From NCBI RefSeq assembly GCF_016755875.1, contig NZ_BNED01000005.1:6400001-6464000 (forward strand): DNA of 64,000 nucleotides. The letters run 5' to 3'. The notes beneath the pieces were generated by a model, which made no database searches, had not been told where the DNA came from, and worked only from the letters and a program-made list of their open reading frames with translations. The number at the start of each line of letters is the position of its first letter. The first letter of the stretch is position 1. Shown piece after piece: positions 60,542 through 64,000 of this stretch. The stretch comes from Streptomyces spororaveus. GTDB lineage: Bacteria > Actinomycetota > Actinomycetes > Streptomycetales > Streptomycetaceae. Made by a program: the position numbers and the translations under genes.

Positions 60542-61222
60542 CTAGTAGGCGCTGTTGACGTTGTCCATGGAGCCGTAGCGGTCGGCCGCGTAGTTGCAGG
60601 CGGCGACGATGTTCGCGACCGGGTCGTACTGGTCGAACTTGGTGCCCTTGACGTGGTACGCCTTGAAGGTCGGGTAGATGACCTGGAGCAGACCCTTGCT
60701 GGGGATGCCGTTCTGGGCGTTGATGTCCCAGTTGTTGATCGCCATCGGGTTACCGCTGGACTCGCGCATGACGTTCTTGTGGATCCCGGCGTAGGTGCCC
60801 GGAATGCCCTCCTTCTTCATGATGAAGAGGGCTTCCTTGATCCAGCCGTCGAGGTTGTTCGCGAAGACCGGGGTGCGGGCGGCGGAGCGGCTGGCGGCAG
60901 CCTTCTGCTCGCGGGCCTTCTTCGCGGCGGCCTCGGCCTTGGCCTTGGCGTCGGCGTCGGCCTTGATCTTGGCCGCGGCCTTGGCGTTCGCCTGGGAGAT
61001 GACCTGCTGTGCGGAGAGGCGGCCCTGCAGCGTCTTCGTCTGCGCGCCACCGACGGCCTGGGTCCAGGCGACGGGAGCGGCGTTGACCGTCTGGGCCTCG
61101 GCGGCGTCGGCCGGTGCGAGGGAGAAGGCGACGGCGGCGGCGCTCAGCGTGGCGACACCGGCGATGGACAGCTTGTGTGCCTTCGTCAGACGACTGTGAC
61201 CGGGGGTGCGGGAAGCAGACAT
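60542..61222 (-). CDS. Secreted SLT-domain lytic transglycosylase
   Basis: A 226-aa exported peptidoglycan hydrolase. Signal region about residues 14-42 (HKLSIAGVATLSAAAVAFSLAPADAAEA), a Lys/Ala-rich coiled coil (about 75-125, KAAAKIKADADAKAKAEAA), then the SLT domain with catalytic Glu in MRESSGNPMAINNWD and the closing SKGLLQVIYPTFKAYHV and ACNYAADRYGSM. Likely acts in wall remodelling. ATG at 61220-61222 follows GAAGAGGTTG. The upstream region carries a good promoter and four GATC sites. Confidence 0.92.
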   Translation of the reverse strand: MSASRTPGHSRLTKAHKLSIAGVATLSAAAVAFSLAPADAAEAQTVNAAPVAWTQAVGGAQTKTLQGRLSAQQVISQANAKAAAKIKADADAKAKAEAAAKKAREQKAAASRSAARTPVFANNLDGWIKEALFIMKKEGIPGTYAGIHKNVMRESSGNPMAINNWDINAQNGIPSKGLLQVIYPTFKAYHVKGTKFDQYDPVANIVAACNYAADRYGSMDNVNSAY

Positions 61223-61307
61223 GGCGGGGCAACCTCTTCGAATAGCGGGAGTCGCAGGAAGGCGCTTTGTGGATCCGGGGATCCGCGGTGCTGTGCGACG
61301 GGAGCAA

Positions 61308-61336
61308 TTCTTAGCGGCGGCAAAATCCTGTGGCAA
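61308..61336 (-). promoter_or_regulatory. Candidate promoter of the SLT gene
   Basis: On the minus strand TTGCCA (61331-61336) and TAAGAA (61308-61313) are separated by exactly 17 nt, about 86 nt before the ATG. Four GATC tetramers (61272, 61280, 61350, 61364) flank it. Confidence 0.5.
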
Positions 61337-61375
61337 AGGTGTGACGTACGATCCCGCTTAGTGGATCACGTGCGG

Positions 61376-61405
61376 GCGCCGAGGCCCGATTTCGGACCTC
61401 GGCGC
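61376..61405 (-). terminator. Terminator after the queA-like gene
   Basis: GCGCCGAGG pairs perfectly with CCTCGGCGC and an inner CCGA/TCGG extends the stem; it lies 100 nt beyond the queA-like stop on the minus strand. No T-run. Confidence 0.6.
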
Positions 61406-61504
61406 TAGGTGGGACAGCACTGACAGGGTCTTTATTCGTCCACTAGGCAGCTTCGTAAGTGATGTGGGTCCTATGTGCGGGGTCACATCGGGGATGAGAC
61501 GGTT

Positions 61505-62629
61505 TTACCGTGCGTTGCTGCAGCAATCCATATCGTCACGGTTGTCATCCTTGAGTAGCAGATGGACGTCCCCGAACTCGTGCCAGAGGCAGAGCCGGGC
61601 CACCGCCTCGGCATACCCGAGCCGTACGGCGGCCCGCCCCGCGACCGCCTCCAGCATCAGCAGGTGGGACGCCCCGGGCTCGTGCAGCCCGGTCAGCAGC
61701 CCGTCCACCGCTCGTACCCCGCGCTCCGGGGTCACCACCAGATCGGTCCACCCGGCGGCCGGGCGCACCCGCCCCCGCGCGTCCGCGGCCGACTCCAGGG
61801 CCCGTACCGCCGTGGTCCCCACCGCGATGACCCGCCCGCCGGCCGCCCGTGCGGCGTTCACCAGCCCCGCCGTCGCGGCGGACACCTCGTACCGCTCCGG
61901 ATAGGGAGGCTCGTGCGCCTCCTGCGAGGCCACGCCCGTGTGCAGGACCAGCGGGGCGAACTGCACCCCCCGGCTCACCAGCCGCGCCACCAGCTCCGCC
62001 GTGAAGGGCCGGCCCGCGCTCGGCATCTCCGCCGAGCCCGACCCGTCGGCGGCCGGTACCGCGAAGACCGTCTGATAGGCCGAGAGCGGCTGGTCGCGCT
62101 CCGTGTACGCGTACCGGATCGGCCGCCCGTACGCCCGCAGCAGCCCGGGCACCCCCTGCGGCCCGGGCGAGGGGCGCGCCCACCACAACCGGTCCGCGCC
62201 CGCCGCCAGGGGCTCCTCGAGGGTGAGGCGGTGGCCGCCCGGCAGCTCCAGCACCGCCCCGGCCGGACCGCCCGCCCGCGGCCGGGTCGTCCCGTCGCCG
62301 GCGGGGTGGCGCAGCTCCACCGCCCAGCGGTCGTCGTCGCCCCGGGTCGAGAAGTGCACCACCAGGTCCTCGCCGCCCAGCCGGGCGTCCACGGCGGCCG
62401 CCAGCGTGGCCGAGGTGTTCACCACCAGGACGTCCCCGGCCCGCAGCAGCCCGGGCAGCGCACGGAACTCGTGCAGTGACACCTGGTCGCCGCCCCGGGA
62501 CACCAGCAGCCGCACGGCGTCACGGTCCAGCCCCGGACCCCGCTGCTCGGCCGGAATCCGGGCCAGCAAATGGGGTGGTATGTCCGTTATATATAGACCC
62601 TCTTCCCGCAGGGCCCGATGCCCCCTCAC
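61505..62629 (-). CDS. queA: S-adenosylmethionine:tRNA ribosyltransferase-isomerase-like protein
   Basis: A 374-aa QueA-family protein: DVLVVNTSATLAAAVDARLGG, PIRYAYTERDQPLSAYQTVFA, GVQFAPLVLHTGVASQEAHEPPYPERYEVSAATAGLVNAA, VIAVGTTAVRALESAA and ASHLLMLEAVAGRAAV, the usual QueA blocks though partly diverged. In the queuosine pathway it transfers ribose from SAM to 7-aminomethyl-deazaguanine. No other queuosine genes are in the window, so the role is uncertain. GTG at 62627-62629 overlaps the SDR stop (GTGA); an unusually AT-rich TATATATA lies inside its first codons. Confidence 0.82.
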   Translation of the reverse strand: MRGHRALREEGLYITDIPPHLLARIPAEQRGPGLDRDAVRLLVSRGGDQVSLHEFRALPGLLRAGDVLVVNTSATLAAAVDARLGGEDLVVHFSTRGDDDRWAVELRHPAGDGTTRPRAGGPAGAVLELPGGHRLTLEEPLAAGADRLWWARPSPGPQGVPGLLRAYGRPIRYAYTERDQPLSAYQTVFAVPAADGSGSAEMPSAGRPFTAELVARLVSRGVQFAPLVLHTGVASQEAHEPPYPERYEVSAATAGLVNAARAAGGRVIAVGTTAVRALESAADARGRVRPAAGWTDLVVTPERGVRAVDGLLTGLHEPGASHLLMLEAVAGRAAVRLGYAEAVARLCLWHEFGDVHLLLKDDNRDDMDCCSNAR

Positions 62630-63387
62630 CGCCGGGCCCCCGGTCCGGCCCCCGTACCCGCCTCCGGGCCCACCCCCGGGCCCACCCCCGGAGCCGCCTC
62701 CGCCGCGAGCTCCCCCGCCGTGTAGCGCCCGCTCGGCAGCGCCCGCTCCACCAGCCGCACCAGCGCCGGAGCCACCTCCTCCGGCGTCGGCAGCCCCGCC
62801 AGGTCCTCGCCCGGCTCGGCCGCCGCCATCATCCGCGTCCGCATCGACCCCGGGTCGGCCCACCACACCCGCAGCTCCGGCTCCTCCACCGCCAGCACGG
62901 CCGACACCAGGTCCCCCGCCGCCTTGGTCGCCCCGTACGCCCCCCACGTCGGGTACGCCACCACCGCCGCGTCCGAGCTGATGTTCAGCACCGCTCCGGC
63001 CCGCGCCGCCCGCAGCAGCGGCAGCCCCTCCTGGACCAGCCCCAGCGGCCCCACCACATTGACCTCGAACGCCTCGCGCAGCCCGTCCAGCGTGTGCTCC
63101 GCCAGCGGTACCAGCGGCTCGGCCCCCAGTACCCCCGCGTTGTTCACCAGCAGGTCCAGCCCGCCCAGCTCCCGCGCCGCCGCCACCAGCGCCGCCCGGT
63201 GCGCCGCCGAGGACACGTCCCCGGCCACCGGCACCACCCGGGCCCCGGGCGCCAGGCCGGCCGCCGCCTCCTCCAGCGCCGCGGCACCCCGTGCGCTCAG
63301 CACCAGGTCCCATCCCCGCGCCGCAAGCTCCCCGGCCACTGCCCGGCCGAGCCCCCTGGACGCCCCCGTCACGATCGCCACCGACAT
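62626..63387 (-). CDS. SDR family oxidoreductase upstream of the queA-like gene
   Basis: A 253-aa SDR: AIVTGASRGLGRAVAGELAARG, LLVNNAGVLGAE, NISSDAA and catalytic YGATKAAGD, with the C-terminus extended by a Gly/Pro/Ala repeat (GVGPGVGPEAGTGAGPG). Substrate unknown. It is translationally coupled to the queA-like gene by a GTGA overlap, which suggests a linked reaction. Divergent from the sensor kinase gene. Confidence 0.88.
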   Translation of the reverse strand: MSVAIVTGASRGLGRAVAGELAARGWDLVLSARGAAALEEAAAGLAPGARVVPVAGDVSSAAHRAALVAAARELGGLDLLVNNAGVLGAEPLVPLAEHTLDGLREAFEVNVVGPLGLVQEGLPLLRAARAGAVLNISSDAAVVAYPTWGAYGATKAAGDLVSAVLAVEEPELRVWWADPGSMRTRMMAAAEPGEDLAGLPTPEEVAPALVRLVERALPSGRYTAGELAAEAAPGVGPGVGPEAGTGAGPGARR

Positions 63388-63531
63388 GACAGCACCCTCG
63401 CCTTCCGTCCCGATCAGCAGATGCCCCCAACCTAGGAACGGCCCACCCCCGCCGCCTCGGCCACGAGCCCCACCCGCGCAGGGCCCTTCGACCTACGTCC
63501 GCGGCCCGATCCCGCAGGTCACGGCCGCGGG

Positions 63532-63537
63532 TACGGT
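63532..63537 (+). promoter_or_regulatory. Candidate -10 box, leaderless sensor kinase mRNA
   Basis: TACGGT, then GACCCC, then ATG 63544. Confidence 0.4.
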
Positions 63538-63543
63538 GACCCC

Positions 63544-64000
63544 ATGACCGGTAGCCCCCCGCACGGCGGGCCCCCCAGCGGCCTGGCCGCCGTGAGCACC
63601 GCACTGCTCGCCATGAGCCGCCGCCTGGAGGTCCGCGACGTCCTGCGCACGATCGTCGTGTCCGCCCGCGAACTCCTGGACGCCGAGTACGCGGCCCTGG
63701 GCGTCCCGGACGACCACGGCGGCTTCGCCCAGTTCGTCGTGGACGGCATCAGCCCCGAGCAGTGGCGCCGCATCGGCCCGCTGCCCCGCCAGCACGGCAT
63801 CCTCGCGGCGATGCTCCACGAGGGAGGCCCCGAGCGCCTGGCCGACGTACGCGAGGACCCGCGCTTCGAGGGCTGGCCGGCGGCGCACCCGGAGATGTCC
63901 GACTTCCTCGGCATGCCCGTACGCGACGGGGAGGAGACCCTGGGCGCCCTCTTCCTCGCGAACAAGCGCGGCGGTGCCCCCGACGGCCGGCAGGGCTTCA
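63544..64000 (+). CDS. GAF-domain protein, probably DevS-like sensor histidine kinase (3' truncated)
   Basis: The first 152 codons are in the window and remain open at base 64000. After a Gly/Pro-rich start, LAAVSTALLAMSRRLEVRDVLRTIVVSARELLDAEYAALGVPD is a GAF-domain opening, followed by RQHGILAAMLHEGGPERLADVREDPRFEGWP and MSDFLGMPVRDGEETLGALFLANKRG, the conserved end of such GAF modules. Proteins with this layout in actinobacteria usually continue into a second GAF and a HisKA_3 kinase. The kinase part is inferred, not seen. Confidence 0.8.
   Translation, partial: MTGSPPHGGPPSGLAAVSTALLAMSRRLEVRDVLRTIVVSARELLDAEYAALGVPDDHGGFAQFVVDGISPEQWRRIGPLPRQHGILAAMLHEGGPERLADVREDPRFEGWPAAHPEMSDFLGMPVRDGEETLGALFLANKRGGAPDGRQGF

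Noticed and set aside
61223..61504. A ydaO-type c-di-AMP riboswitch in the SLT leader, as found before some Streptomyces wall hydrolases
   Set aside because: I cannot find the conserved GGGGNACC-type core, and the segment after the likely transcript start is only about 90 nt. A covariance-model search would settle it.

Overview
The window is chromosomal DNA of a Streptomyces or a very close relative. It is extremely GC-rich with strong third-position GC bias, uses GTG and occasionally TTG starts, and has GTGA/ATGA stop-start overlaps. Lineage markers include an LAXTG-anchored wall protein, a streptophobe membrane protein, a Gbn-type nucleoid protein and an SGM_5486-type microprotein. From memory, the gene order resembles the S. 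coelicolor region running from a penicillin-binding protein gene through cob, pit, ABC-F, gbn, moaA, tyrS and fabG-fabI to serB. I see no IS element, prophage, CRISPR array, tRNA or rRNA, so this looks like core chromosome with a few accessory cassettes.

Layout. 1-7.5 kb: end of a class B PBP, a GNAT, a DsbA/FrnE-like protein, a class V aminotransferase, an amidohydrolase, a sortase substrate and a CapA-like protein. 7.7-17 kb: late cobalamin genes. A cobD-cobQ pair under a cobalamin riboswitch is followed by chlID-cobO-cobB, a separate CobE-CobC fusion gene and an embedded ZIP metal transporter; corrin-ring methyltransferase genes and cobN are absent. 17-25 kb: PiT phosphate permease with a PHO box, a hydrolase, a VOC protein, a zinc peptidase, and an ABC-F ATPase behind a 7-codon leaderless upstream ORF. 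25-29 kb: gbn preceded by a GATC cluster, an enoyl-CoA hydratase, and a five-gene Asp23/Gls24-AmaP envelope-stress operon. 29-32.6 kb: an SDR lacking its catalytic Tyr/Lys, SURF1, a zinc-ribbon protein, a DEDDh exonuclease with BRCT, and a TetR regulator.

32.7-40 kb is the most accessory part. An ADC-SDR-amidohydrolase-amidohydrolase operon diverges from the TetR gene. It is followed by a cassette joining an alkylglycerol monooxygenase (AGMO/TMEM195)-like integral membrane oxygenase, a translationally coupled YhhN lysoplasmalogenase and a zinc alcohol dehydrogenase. I read this as a candidate bacterial ether-lipid degradation system and consider it the most interesting find in the window.

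40-51 kb is housekeeping: DUF485-ActP acetate symporter, MoaA, tyrS, the TldD/TldE proteolytic pair and the FAS II reductases FabG-FabI. 51-64 kb: a GntR regulator with a clear operator in front of a CynX/NimT-type MFS exporter and a 39-aa companion, SixA phosphatase, SerB, streptophobe protein, a double-FHA ABC transporter of Rv1747 type, an SLT lytic enzyme, an SDR-QueA pair, and the start of a GAF sensor kinase. Several genes have a TAnnnT -10 box placed 6-7 nt before the start codon, suggesting leaderless mRNAs.
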